Translations under genes and position numbers: made by a program | The notes under the pieces: generated by a model | What the model saw: only the letters and a program-made list of their open reading frames with translations | Told to the model about the DNA's origin: nothing | Database searches by the model: none | IMG/VR virus record: IMGVR_UViG_3300037193_001914 | Coordinates: 1-32,464 of that record | Direction: 5' to 3' (one strand) | Source: a virus | Length of the DNA: 32,464 bases | In this document: positions 1-7,107 of the stretch, in pieces | Numbering within the stretch: position 1 is the first letter of the stretch | Layout: every line of letters begins with the position of its first letter

Positions 1-141
1 GTGGTGGGCATGGCGGGCTGGGCCCCCTGGGGGCGGTCGGGCGCGGTCACTGGGGCCCGCGCAGGTAGCGCCCGGCCCGGCTGCGCGGGCGGTCGGGCTC
101 GGACGGGGCCTGCTCGCGGGCGTCGATCGCCTCGGTGAAGA
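1..141. repeat. Terminal overlap, left copy
   Basis: Bases 1-141 are identical to 32324-32464. The exact length of 141 equals a common maximum k-mer of metagenome assemblers, so this most likely marks closure of a circular molecule and not a biological repeat. The reading frame of the RHH gene at 47-271 runs across the end of the overlap. A genuine 141-bp direct terminal repeat is the alternative. Confidence 0.9.
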
Positions 142-271
142 GCAGGATGGCGGTGGCGTTCAGGGAGCGGACCTCGCGGCTCGCCAGGTCCCTGATCGCG
201 TCGTGCAGGGCCGCCGGGATGCGCAGGTGCATCATCCTCTGAGGCTCCCCCGAGGGAGTCTGTCGTGGCAT
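47..271 (-). CDS. Arc/CopG-like ribbon-helix-helix (RHH) DNA-binding protein
   Basis: A 74-residue protein. Residues about 13-50 fit an RHH fold: a short strand (MHLRIP), a helix (ALHDAIRDLASREV), a turn with RSLNA, then a second helix ending in EAIDAR. The C-terminal tail is rich in arginine and proline. RHH proteins bind DNA as dimers through the strand pair and commonly act as repressors or as plasmid copy or partition factors. The ATG lies directly after a promoter-like element (279-308), so the message may be leaderless; an internal ATG at residues 12-13 is the alternative start. It heads the - strand unit that continues across the circular junction into the membrane protein at 32050-32292. 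It resembles the 59-residue RHH protein at 1102-1281 in fold. The target is not known. Confidence 0.75.
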   Translation of the reverse strand: MPRQTPSGEPQRMMHLRIPAALHDAIRDLASREVRSLNATAILLFTEAIDAREQAPSEPDRPRSRAGRYLRGPQ

Positions 272-278
272 GAGCGCA

Positions 279-308
279 ACGATACATGCTTTGAGCCACT
301 AGGCGCAA
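279..308 (-). promoter_or_regulatory. Candidate leaderless promoter for the RHH gene
   Basis: On the - strand, TTGCGC (303-308) and TATCGT (279-284) are separated by 18 nt. The start codon at 271 lies where transcription would begin, about 7-8 nt past the -10 element. The CGATAC overlapping the -10 also occurs in the divergent promoter region near 1311, suggesting a shared operator. Inferred from pattern only. Confidence 0.4.
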
Positions 309-336
309 CTCCGCAGGTCAGACCCCGGACAGCACA

Positions 337-367
337 ACGCCCCGCCCGTGATGAACGGACGGGGCGT
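337..367 (-). terminator. Stem-loop terminator after the 413-1281 unit
   Basis: An 8-bp stem ACGCCCCG/CGGGGCGT is extended by CCG/CGG after one mismatch, with a 7-nt loop. It lies 46 nt downstream of the stop codon at 413. The 141-nt non-coding gap (272-412) holds this hairpin and the promoter of the next unit. The U-tract is weak, as is usual in GC-rich actinobacteria. Confidence 0.6.
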
Positions 368-412
368 CGGACCGGCGCAGTGTCCCCGATGGCGGCCGGT
401 CGGATGTGCGGT

Positions 413-643
413 CTACCGGGGCGAGGTGCCCCACCAGAACCAGGCGCCGGGCTTCTTCTGCTCGACCCGGACGACCTCGATCGACGGGTCGGCGCGCAGC
501 TCCTTCACCGTCGACTTCTTCGCCGCCTTGCCCTGCACCAGGGTCGTCTGGGTGTGGTTGTCGATCCTGGGCGCCTTGTGCTTCCAGTGGATCTTGAACT
601 TGGTCTGCTCGTCGATCTCGGACTTGCTCTTCTTGTCGGCCAT
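413..643 (-). CDS. Hypothetical basic protein, last gene of the control unit
   Basis: A 76-residue protein of unknown function, lysine-rich and hydrophilic at the N-terminus (MADKKSKSEIDE), with a C-terminal aromatic patch (PGAWFWWG). A good ribosome site (GGAGG, 6-7 nt before the ATG) lies inside the end of the preceding gene, and the intergenic gap is only 1 nt, so the two are probably co-translated. Its lysine content stands out from its arginine-rich neighbours. No signal peptide or membrane helix is visible. It could be a small nucleic-acid-binding or host-takeover protein, but nothing in the sequence decides this. Confidence 0.65.
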   Translation of the reverse strand: MADKKSKSEIDEQTKFKIHWKHKAPRIDNHTQTTLVQGKAAKKSTVKELRADPSIEVVRVEQKKPGAWFWWGTSPR

Positions 644-644
644 G

Positions 645-866
645 TCAGCCCTCCGTGCGCTGGGTCGGGATCCGCGGGGCGAAGTACTCCACCACCGCGA
701 CGCAGGCGTCGTAGTGCGCCCGCTGCGCCTCTTCGCGCTCGCTCGGGCTGTCCGCGTACCGGACTCGCAACTCCGCGTCGAACGCGACGGTGAGCAGGTC
801 GGACAGCGCGGGCGTCACGCGCAGGCCAGGGACGGTGGTGGCGGACAGGGCGTTGGACTCGGACAT
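645..866 (-). CDS. Hypothetical protein
   Basis: A 73-residue protein of unknown function, mostly predicted helical and acidic, with no recognisable domain. The ATG is preceded by AGGAGG at 5-nt spacing, a near-ideal ribosome site that overlaps the stop of the upstream gene. It sits in the middle of a four-gene - strand unit headed by an RHH protein. This position suggests an early or lysogeny-type accessory role, but that is inference from context. Confidence 0.65.
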   Translation of the reverse strand: MSESNALSATTVPGLRVTPALSDLLTVAFDAELRVRYADSPSEREEAQRAHYDACVAVVEYFAPRIPTQRTEG

Positions 867-875
867 CAGGTCCTC

Positions 876-1121
876 CTAGTAGGTCGACGTGGCCTCGGGC
901 GCCCGCTCCGGCTCGCGCAGCACCTCGTCGGGCTTCTCCACACCGGCCGAGATCAGGATGTCCCGGGCCGCCCGGCGGGCCATGCGCACGGTCGCGCCGG
1001 TCTGGGTGCCGTGCCCGTTGGTGCGCTCCAGCTCGGTTGCGGAGTCCCAGATGAACGTGGCCAGCACCTCGGCGTGCACGTCGCTGACCAGGAACGCGGG
1101 CTTACTCGTCGGTCGGGGCAT
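876..1121 (-). CDS. Hypothetical protein
   Basis: An 81-residue protein of unknown function. The ATG at 1121 has AGGAG 7 nt upstream; an in-frame GTG at 1124 would add one residue. The start lies inside the end of the RHH gene (1102-1281), giving a 20-nt overlap that suggests translational coupling. The central part (residues 15-60) could form helices and carries an arginine-rich stretch (MARRAARD); the tail is acidic and proline-containing. No catalytic or metal-binding motif is visible. Confidence 0.6.
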   Translation of the reverse strand: MPRPTSKPAFLVSDVHAEVLATFIWDSATELERTNGHGTQTGATVRMARRAARDILISAGVEKPDEVLREPERAPEATSTY

Positions 1122-1281
1122 CACGCATCTCCTCGCGTCGGGTCAGGGCCTCATCGAGCAGCTCGCGCGCCACCCACGCCATCGAACGCCGGGAACGTGC
1201 GGCCTCGCGCTGGAGGCGGTCACGCAGCGACGGGGTGACGCGGAGGTGCACCACGTGCTCCGGGGCCTCGGTCTCCTCCAT
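1102..1281 (-). CDS. Short Arc-like ribbon-helix-helix regulator (59 aa)
   Basis: A 59-residue protein, MEETEAPEHVVHLRVTPSLR at its start. The pattern is strand (VVHLRVTP), helix (SLRDRLQREAARS), turn (RRSMA), helix (WVARELLDEALTRRE), typical of Arc/MetJ-type RHH regulators, which bind as dimers to short repeated half-sites. It is transcribed divergently from the HTH gene at 1326, and the 44-nt gap between them holds repeated CGATA half-sites that are good candidates for its operator. A TATGAT -10 element (1293-1298) leaves only a few untranslated bases and no ribosome site, so the message is probably near-leaderless. It is a plausible immunity or copy-control switch protein; no larger repressor was found in the window. 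Confidence 0.75.
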   Translation of the reverse strand: MEETEAPEHVVHLRVTPSLRDRLQREAARSRRSMAWVARELLDEALTRREEMRDAPTDE

Positions 1282-1290
1282 GCACGAAGA

Positions 1291-1323
1291 GTATCATAGC
1301 GCGATAGTCGCGATACCCTATCG
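1291..1323. promoter_or_regulatory. Divergent promoter and repeated CGATA operator
   Basis: The 44-nt gap between divergent genes contains GTATC (1291-1295), CGCGATA (1300-1306), CGCGATA (1309-1315, exactly 9 bp on), GATAC (1312-1316) and TATCG (1319-1323), in direct and inverted orientation. On the - strand TATGAT (1293-1298) is a -10 candidate. On the + strand TACCCT (1314-1319) would place the start of transcription at the ATG at 1326. The half-sites overlap both -10 elements, as expected of an autoregulated switch. Confidence 0.5.
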
Positions 1324-1325
1324 GC

Positions 1326-2042
1326 ATGACCTCCACCGGGATCAACGGCCACCGGGGCTCCACCAACGGGCACCGGCCGCCGATCACCACCCGCGAGGAG
1401 GCCATGGGCGTGGCCCTGGTGCTGGTGAAGGAGCGCGGCCTGGGCGTGCGGGGCATCGCCGAGGAGCTGACCGCCCGCGGGTGGCCGATCGGGAAGACCC
1501 AGGCCGCCGAGCTCGTGAAGGAGGCGCGCGCGGCCGAGCCGTTCCTGGACCTGCTCGACCGCGAGGAGGCGCGCAAGGACCAGGCCGACCGGCTGCACTC
1601 CTACTACCGGATCCTGCTGGAGGACATGCGCTCCGGGCAGCTGCGCGGGTTCGAGTTCGTCGAACGTATGCAGTGGATCGAGAACCGGTGGGCCAAGCTC
1701 GCCGGCCTGGACGCGCCGAAGCAGCTGCAGGTCGCGGTCGAGGACAAGCGCGAGGTCACGCCGGACTTCGCCATGCTGGACGCGCTGCGCGAGGCGATCC
1801 GGGAAGCACGCGCCGGGGGCAGGGCCGACGAGGCCGCGATGCTGGAGGGCCAGCTGACCGAGCGGGAGTACGCCGAGCGCCACGCCGAGCGGGAGCGCAT
1901 CGACCGGCACCACGAGCGGCTGCACGAGGAGCGTGGGGACGACGACGGGATCAGCCCGCCGTGCATGGACTACTCCTGCGAGCTGTTCGAGCAGGCCCGG
2001 GAGGCGGAGATCGCCCGGTCGCGGGGCGTTACCGATTCGTGA
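1326..2042 (+). CDS. HTH protein resembling a small terminase subunit
   Basis: A 238-residue protein. Residues about 38-70 form a helix-turn-helix-like region (GLGVRGIAEELTARGWPIGK). Residues about 80-140 are helical and end in WAKLAGLDAPKQ, followed by an acidic, charged C-terminus. The same order (HTH, helical region, LGLDAPEK) occurs in the small terminase at 9439-9894, so the two look related. The location at the start of the early operon, away from terL, argues for a regulatory or replication-related DNA-binding role. There is no ribosome site before the ATG, in keeping with a leaderless start; an in-frame ATG at 1404 behind GAGGAG is an alternative. Confidence 0.65.
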   Translation: MTSTGINGHRGSTNGHRPPITTREEAMGVALVLVKERGLGVRGIAEELTARGWPIGKTQAAELVKEARAAEPFLDLLDREEARKDQADRLHSYYRILLEDMRSGQLRGFEFVERMQWIENRWAKLAGLDAPKQLQVAVEDKREVTPDFAMLDALREAIREARAGGRADEAAMLEGQLTEREYAERHAERERIDRHHERLHEERGDDDGISPPCMDYSCELFEQAREAEIARSRGVTDS

Positions 2043-2060
2043 CCCAGATTGTGTGCCCGT

Positions 2061-2116
2061 TTGTGGACACCAGTCCCCGTCTCCGCTATCGTGGCCTCAT
2101 CACCGACCAAGGTGAT
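2061..2116 (+). promoter_or_regulatory. Candidate promoter with downstream dyad
   Basis: The 105-nt gap before the gene at 2148 has TTGTGG (2061-2066) and TATCGT (2087-2092), with a rather long 20-nt spacer. A 6-bp dyad follows (ATCACC 2099-2104, GGTGAT 2111-2116, 6-nt loop) at the expected start of transcription, a usual place for an operator. TGTGGACAC (2062-2070) is also one mismatch from the actinobacterial DnaA box in reverse orientation. Confidence 0.35.
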
Positions 2117-2147
2117 GCTCCAACTCCCGCAGCCATGAGAGGCCCAG

Positions 2148-2354
2148 ATGACTGACCACCCGTTCGTCACGAGGAACGAGGCGGCGAGCATGCTGAACAT
2201 CAGCACGAAGACGCTCGACCGCTGGGTCCGGCTCGGCGTCGTCCGGAAGATCCAGGCAGTCCCGAACGGCCGCGTGCTGTTCCGGCGCAGCGAGATCGTC
2301 GACCTCCAGCGGGTCGACGAGGAGGACACCCGAGTGCTCGCCTACGCGGGCTGA
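2148..2354 (+). CDS. Excisionase-family (MerR-like) HTH protein
   Basis: A 68-residue protein that is almost entirely one winged HTH of the excisionase/MerR-like group: FVTRNEAASMLNISTKTLDR (helix-turn-helix), then WVRLGVV, then the wing GRVLFRRSEIVDL. Family members bind DNA either as recombination directionality factors or as small transcription and replication regulators. No integrase is visible anywhere in the genome, so a true excisionase role is unlikely; regulation of the replication operon that follows fits better. GAGAGG lies 5 nt before the ATG. A hairpin follows the stop. Confidence 0.8.
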   Translation: MTDHPFVTRNEAASMLNISTKTLDRWVRLGVVRKIQAVPNGRVLFRRSEIVDLQRVDEEDTRVLAYAG

Positions 2355-2382
2355 CCGCCTACATACCCCGAAAACACCAGAA

Positions 2383-2412
2383 CGGGCCCCCAGCCGCCAC
2401 AGCCTGGGCCCG
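2383..2412 (+). terminator. Stem-loop between regulator and replication operon
   Basis: A CGGGCCC/GGGCCCG stem, extendable by CAG/CTG if two C bases bulge, begins 29 nt after the stop at 2354. There is no clear U-tract, so it may attenuate transcription into the replication operon instead of ending it fully. Confidence 0.45.
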
Positions 2413-2440
2413 CTCCAGAGACACGGAAGCTCCCCATCAC

Positions 2441-2875
2441 ATGTCTATGACCCAGTCTATCGCCTCCGACAACCCCGTCTTCCCGCGCTACAACCCGGGT
2501 GGGCGAGCGGTCGAGATCTTCGACGCATCGTTCTCCCCGATCTCCGTCTCGATGGTCGCCCACTACGTGTGGATCAACACCGAGGGCGACACCCCGAAGC
2601 CCGAGCACACCACCATGCCGGTCATCGGCGTGCTGGTGCGCCACCACGTGGACGCCCACGGCGAGATCACCGACGTCGAGACCGTGCTCGCGGTGCAGTA
2701 CGAGGACGGCTGCCAGTCGATCGTCCCCGCCATGAGCGTGGCCACCGAGGCCACCAACATGGGCTTCGTCGGGTGCTACCTCGAGAACTTCCCGCCCACC
2801 GACGAGGAGCTGAACCGGGTCGCGGTCAGCACCTGGAACTGGATGCAGCACCTGGCCGCGAAGGCGGGGGCGTGA
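2441..2875 (+). CDS. Hypothetical protein, first gene of the replication operon
   Basis: A 144-residue protein of unknown function. It is acidic, with a mixed strand/helix look and a conserved-looking core (VAHYVWINTEGD, then VRHHVDAHGEITDVETVLAV) and an aromatic C-terminal helix (STWNWMQHLAAKAGA). No membrane segment or catalytic motif is visible. Its stop overlaps the start of the next gene as TGATG, so it is translationally coupled to the J-domain-like protein and belongs to the same operon as the primase and helicase. A second in-frame ATG two codons downstream is an alternative start. Confidence 0.75.
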   Translation: MSMTQSIASDNPVFPRYNPGGRAVEIFDASFSPISVSMVAHYVWINTEGDTPKPEHTTMPVIGVLVRHHVDAHGEITDVETVLAVQYEDGCQSIVPAMSVATEATNMGFVGCYLENFPPTDEELNRVAVSTWNWMQHLAAKAGA

Positions 2876-3312
2876 TGGCCACCGTCACGATCACCGGCGA
2901 CCCGTTCGTCGGATACCGCGTCCACTTCCCGTACGACCCCACGCTCGTCGCGCTGATCAAGTCCGCCGTCCCCGCCGGGCAGCGCCGGTGGGATCCGGAG
3001 GCGAAGCGGTGGACGATCCTGGACACGTTCTCGGCCAACTACTTCGCCCGTAAGGCCCGCGCGGCCGGGCACGCGGTCGAGATGGACGGGGTCCGCCACG
3101 AGTCCGACTCCCGGTTCCGCGGCCAGCAGCAGGCGCCGCCCCGCTCGTCGAGCACGGTCTCCACCGACTGGGCCACCGCGCTGCTGCGCGCCGTCGGCAA
3201 GGAGCGCCAGGACGCGGTCTACAAGGCGCTCTCCCGGGTCCTGCACCCGGACGTGGGCGGCGACACCGAGCTCATGCAGCAGCTCAACGAAGCGCGCCGG
3301 AGGGTGGCATGA
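2875..3312 (+). CDS. HARP-like / J-domain-like small protein
   Basis: A 145-residue protein. Residues about 12-50 (YRVHFPYDPTLVALIKSAVP, then RRWDPEAKRW) resemble the short module found at the N-terminus of SMARCAL1/HARP-type helicases: a YD..LV...K pattern then a WDP..K.W motif. Residues about 100-145 contain ALSRVLHPDVGGD, i.e. the HPD tripeptide and flanking helices of a J-domain, though the N-terminal J-domain helices look shortened. J-domains stimulate Hsp70 ATPase. In replicons a DnaJ-like function could load or remodel initiator complexes, as host DnaJ/DnaK does for iteron-bound initiators. That role is inferred from its place immediately before the primase. It overlaps both neighbours (TGATG before, ATGA after). 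Confidence 0.7.
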   Translation: MATVTITGDPFVGYRVHFPYDPTLVALIKSAVPAGQRRWDPEAKRWTILDTFSANYFARKARAAGHAVEMDGVRHESDSRFRGQQQAPPRSSSTVSTDWATALLRAVGKERQDAVYKALSRVLHPDVGGDTELMQQLNEARRRVA

Positions 3313-4739
3313 ACACGCCGTACGACCTGGCCGCCGAGATCTACCGGATGAGCGGGCTGGCCCCGATCCCGGTCTCCGGGAAGATCCCGCCCGTCTCCGG
3401 GTGCACCGGCAAGACCGGCACGGTGACCGACCAGAAGATCGCCGCCTGGCTGGACCCGAAGCGGTGCACCCGCTGGTGCGGCGACAAGACCCACCGCCAC
3501 GCCGGGTACGACAACGTGGCCCTGCGGCACGAGGGCACCATCTCGATCGACATCGACGAGGGGTACGGCGCGAAGTCGGACGGCACGCCGAAGCAGGGCG
3601 TGCGGAACCTGACCGAGTGGGCCCGGCGGCTCGGGCTCTCCCCGCTCCCGCCGACCGTCTCCTCCACCGCGCGGGGCGACGACAGCCCGTCGCGGCAGTA
3701 CTTCTACCGGCTGCCCCGCGAAGCCCCCTCGCTGGACACCAAGCCGTGCGAGGACGTCGAGGTGCCCGCCTACCACCACCGCTACTCCGTGGTGTTCCCG
3801 TCGGTGCACCCCGACACCGGCGCGCTCTACCGCTGGTACGAGGCAGGCGAGACCGGGCTCGTGCTGCCGACCTGGGGCCCGGCCACCAACCGGTTCCCGC
3901 GCCGGGGCGAGTTCGCGCTGCTGCCGGACGACTGGTTCAAGGCGCTGTGGCGCGAGGTCGCCGCCATCGACCCGAACGCCACGGTGGTCGGGCTCGAGGA
4001 ACTGCTCGACTCGTTCCCGAGCGGCCCGCCGTCCCCGCGGATGGCCCAGCTGATCGAACACTGGTCCACCGCACACGTCGGGCACGGCGAGATCGGCAAG
4101 GCGGGCAAGCACGCGCTGCTGTGCGGCCGGGAGGGCGAGCCGGGCGCCCGCACGCTGTGGGAGGTGATCCACGCCCGGTACACCGAGTACGTCCAGGACG
4201 CTCGCCCGCACGAGGCCGAGCGGCAGCTGTTCGGTGAGGACGGGATCGTGGCGGTCACCGTGGCCGCCGCTCAGCGGCACAAGATCTCCGGGCTGCCGCA
4301 GATCCTCAACGACCCGAACGCGGCCTGGCGCAAGCTCGGCGTCGACCCGGAGTCCGGGCGGCTCACGAGCTCGCGGCCCGGCCCGGCGGACTCGACCGCG
4401 GCCCAGCACCCCGAGCTGGCCAGCGTCGAGGACCTCCAGGCGTTCGTCGCCACCTTCACCCGCGCCGGGACTCCCCGGTACGCCACAAACCGCTCCCAGT
4501 GGCTCACCTCGGCGCTGGTGCTCAACTCGAACGACCGGCCGCGTCAGTTCCACCGGCACGCCGTGGCCGCCATGCAGGACGTGTTCGCCGGCAGGTACTC
4601 CGCGCAGGCCGCGGTCGACCTGCTCACCGAGGTCTACACCGACCCCCGCGTCGCCGCCGGGCTGGTGCTGCCTCTCGACCTCGCGCTGCGTGCCGCGCTG
4701 CACGCCGCGCTCAACACCATGGAGAGGAGGGCCTCCTGA
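3309..4739 (+). CDS. Prim-Pol bifunctional DNA primase/polymerase
   Basis: A 476-residue archaeo-eukaryotic-type primase (Prim-Pol family), expected to make primers, and possibly extend DNA, at the phage origin. Visible family features: an N-terminal GLAPIPVSGKIPPVSGCTGK; the catalytic metal site SIDIDE with D81 and D83; the SPSRQYFYRLP strand (about residue 128); and YHHRYSVVFPSVHPDTG (about 155-170) followed by YRWYE, the pattern seen in actinobacterial Prim-Pol proteins of integrative elements. The C-terminal 200 residues are helical and unassigned. Length is normal for a primase lacking its own helicase domain; the helicase is the next gene, joined by a TGATG overlap. It overlaps the upstream gene by ATGA. 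Activity is inferred from motifs. Confidence 0.85.
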   Translation: MNTPYDLAAEIYRMSGLAPIPVSGKIPPVSGCTGKTGTVTDQKIAAWLDPKRCTRWCGDKTHRHAGYDNVALRHEGTISIDIDEGYGAKSDGTPKQGVRNLTEWARRLGLSPLPPTVSSTARGDDSPSRQYFYRLPREAPSLDTKPCEDVEVPAYHHRYSVVFPSVHPDTGALYRWYEAGETGLVLPTWGPATNRFPRRGEFALLPDDWFKALWREVAAIDPNATVVGLEELLDSFPSGPPSPRMAQLIEHWSTAHVGHGEIGKAGKHALLCGREGEPGARTLWEVIHARYTEYVQDARPHEAERQLFGEDGIVAVTVAAAQRHKISGLPQILNDPNAAWRKLGVDPESGRLTSSRPGPADSTAAQHPELASVEDLQAFVATFTRAGTPRYATNRSQWLTSALVLNSNDRPRQFHRHAVAAMQDVFAGRYSAQAAVDLLTEVYTDPRVAAGLVLPLDLALRAALHAALNTMERRAS

Positions 4740-7054
4740 TGTCGCTCCCCAACGAGTCCGAGGCCACCCAGGAGGACGTCGCGCAGGCGACGAACGGCCA
4801 GGACCAGGAGGAGACCCTTTCCGCGGCCGAGCGGATGCGCAAGCTCAAGGAGGCCGCCGACCAGGCCGAGGAGGACCGCCTCTTCGTCGGGCTGAGCGAG
4901 CCGAACGCCGCCTACCTGCGTCGGGTGTTCGCGATCTCCCCCGGGCACAGCGCCGAGCACCGCCGGGACGAGGACACCAACGAGGAGGTGTGCGAGTGCC
5001 CACTCACCGACGGGTGCCCGCCCACCAAGTCCCGCGCCTGGTACGACCTGGAGTGCCGCCAGGTGGCCGCGCTGATGATCCGGGTGCGCGCGGACCGCAT
5101 CCGCAACGCGCACAAGTACCAGTACTACACCCCGGACCCCGGCTTCCGGCTCGAGGTCCTGCGCGACCTGCTGATCCTGCTCTCCTCCGGCCACCTCGGC
5201 TCCCGGGGCGCCTGGGCCGAGGTCGTGAAGCAGCTCGGGCTCACCCCGCAGGACAAGGACGGGAACAACGAGGTGCTCAACGTCGCGCTGGCCGACATGG
5301 TGGGCAAGGAGGCGCCCGCCGAGCTGCGCTTCCCGCGGGGGGAGCGCCACCCGTACCTGCACAGCCCGAAGATGACCGTGCCCGGGATGGCCTGCGACGG
5401 CCCGCTGTGCGGTGGGCGGGGCGACTCCGCCACCGAGGAGCTCCTCGCGGTGTACTCCGCGGACCACCGCTCGCACGTGGCCGTGGACGACATCTACGCG
5501 GTGGCGGTGAAGGGCCCGCAGGTCGGGCGCGCGGTGATGGCGATCGACTCGAAGTCGGCGTCGGAGTTCGCCAGCGCGATGATGGCCGCGGCCTACGACA
5601 AGCTGGGGTACAACCCGGGCCCCACACGGATCTCCACGGCCGCGACCTTGATCCGGGGCACCGCACTGCGCTGGGCACGCCAGGGGAACGTCCAGCGGAC
5701 TCCCCTGGCGGTGCGGTGCGTGCGCTACGGCGAGGGGTACCTGATCGACCTGGGCACCGGCCGCGCGGTGGAGGTGACCGAGCACGGCTGGTCGGTGTGC
5801 AACTGGAAGCCGGAGTACCCGGTCATGCGGGCCACTGCCAGGGCGCTGCCGGAGCCGGTGCGCTACGGGGGCGAGACGGCAGGGACGATCCGGCGCAAGC
5901 ACCTGAGCTTCGAGGAGGACGACCCGAACTGGCACCAGGTGCGGATCTGGCAGGCCGTCGAGTTCTTCGACGACCACGAGCGCCAGCACCTGTTCCTCAC
6001 CGGCGGGTCGGGGTCGGGCAAGTCCAAGCGGGCGCAGTCCATCGCGGCGATCATCGACCCCTTGGCCACGACCGCCGACGGCCGCCCGGTGATGGGCGGG
6101 CCGCTGCCGGACGACGACGCGCTCGCGCCCCAGCTGATGAGCAACTACCTGTTCACCTCGGACAACCTGACCAACATCAACGAGGAGGACAGCGACCGGC
6201 TCTGCCGCATCGCCACCGGCTACCGGTTCACCCGCCGCGTGCTCTACACCACCTCCGACCTGTACGAGGCCGTCGTGGTGCGGGCCGGGCTGTTCACGGG
6301 CATCTCCATCCCGCCCCAGCTGCGCGAGGACGCCCAGAACCGGATCCTGCACCTGGAGCTGTCCCAGGAGGCCGAGAAGCGGCCCTCCACGGTCCTGGAC
6401 ACCGAGCGGGAGCGCCTCGGGGGCGTCATGCTCGCCGAGCTGCTCGACGACATGGTGGCCGTGCTCAAGGCGTGGAACGCGGGCCAGTACAACACCGAGG
6501 ACCGGTTCCCGATCGTCGACTGCGCGGCGCAGGTGTTCGGCCCGGAGTACGTGGCCACCCGCGCGGCGCGGCAGGACGACCTGGCTCGCAACCGGGCCGA
6601 GGGCGACACTCAGCTGCAGGCTGTGGCCATGGTGGTCAAGCACGCGGGCGTGCCGGTGCTCGGGACCGAGAAGAGGGTCGTCGCACTCACCGCCGAGCAG
6701 TGGCACTCCGCCATCGCCCACACCCAGGCCGACCCGGAGCGCACTCCGAAGCACTGGTCGCCGAACGCCAACGCCCTGGCGCAGCGCCTCAGTCGCGGGA
6801 AGGACACGCTCGCGATCATGGGCGTGGAGATCCACCGGCGGCGTTCGAGCAAGGCGCGCTGGATCGAGCTGGTGTGGGACCCGGCGCAGCAGTCCACCCA
6901 GATCCCCGACCCGGCGATCGAGGACCGGCTGACGGTGCTGAACGGATCCCCTGTCGGCCCGTTCCGGGGGGCCACCGCGCTCGCCGCTCGGCACTACGCG
7001 GAGGTCCAGCGGCTCACCCGGGAGTGGCTGATCGAGGCCACGTCCGCTCGGTAG
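4739..7054 (+). CDS. SF3/D5-like P-loop replicative helicase
   Basis: A 771-residue ATPase paired with the Prim-Pol gene. Residues 1-60 are acidic and low in complexity. About 80-120 hold several cysteines (CECPLTDGC). About 320-390 form the domain that usually precedes the helicase in actinobacterial plasmid and phage relatives (VRCVRYGEGYLIDLGTGR, then HGWSV). Walker A is GGSGSGKS (422-429). FTSDNL (472-477) followed by DRLCRIATGYRFTRRVLYTT matches the Walker B/sensor region of primase-associated SF3/D5-type helicases. Such hexameric helicases open iteron or primase-dependent origins, and the origin-like repeats begin just 60 nt downstream. The start is the ATG in TGATG after GAGAGGAGGG. 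A strong terminator follows. Helicase activity is inferred. Confidence 0.85.
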   Translation: MSLPNESEATQEDVAQATNGQDQEETLSAAERMRKLKEAADQAEEDRLFVGLSEPNAAYLRRVFAISPGHSAEHRRDEDTNEEVCECPLTDGCPPTKSRAWYDLECRQVAALMIRVRADRIRNAHKYQYYTPDPGFRLEVLRDLLILLSSGHLGSRGAWAEVVKQLGLTPQDKDGNNEVLNVALADMVGKEAPAELRFPRGERHPYLHSPKMTVPGMACDGPLCGGRGDSATEELLAVYSADHRSHVAVDDIYAVAVKGPQVGRAVMAIDSKSASEFASAMMAAAYDKLGYNPGPTRISTAATLIRGTALRWARQGNVQRTPLAVRCVRYGEGYLIDLGTGRAVEVTEHGWSVCNWKPEYPVMRATARALPEPVRYGGETAGTIRRKHLSFEEDDPNWHQVRIWQAVEFFDDHERQHLFLTGGSGSGKSKRAQSIAAIIDPLATTADGRPVMGGPLPDDDALAPQLMSNYLFTSDNLTNINEEDSDRLCRIATGYRFTRRVLYTTSDLYEAVVVRAGLFTGISIPPQLREDAQNRILHLELSQEAEKRPSTVLDTERERLGGVMLAELLDDMVAVLKAWNAGQYNTEDRFPIVDCAAQVFGPEYVATRAARQDDLARNRAEGDTQLQAVAMVVKHAGVPVLGTEKRVVALTAEQWHSAIAHTQADPERTPKHWSPNANALAQRLSRGKDTLAIMGVEIHRRRSSKARWIELVWDPAQQSTQIPDPAIEDRLTVLNGSPVGPFRGATALAARHYAEVQRLTREWLIEATSAR

Positions 7055-7068
7055 ACCCCTCCCGCCAG

Positions 7069-7107
7069 AGAAGCCCCTTCGTCACTCAGCGTGGCGAAGG
7101 GGCTTCT
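7069..7107 (+). terminator. Strong terminator of the replication operon
   Basis: A perfect 13-bp stem, AGAAGCCCCTTCG / CGAAGGGGCTTCT, with a 13-nt loop, begins 15 nt after the helicase stop and is followed by TCGTGT. It isolates the replication operon from the origin repeats. Confidence 0.85.

Noticed and set aside
203-1238. Overlapping + strand frames opposite the small - strand genes
   Set aside because: They cross the terminator at 337-367 and the promoter region, lack ribosome sites, and the - strand genes have good ones with tight spacing.
2148-2354. Gene considered as a true excisionase
   Set aside because: The fold fits, but no integrase partner or attachment site is visible, so only HTH regulator is claimed.
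4634-6994. 786-codon - strand frame opposite the helicase gene
   Set aside because: A long open antisense frame caused by high GC; arginine/valine/histidine-rich low-complexity translation, and the + strand has clear Walker motifs.
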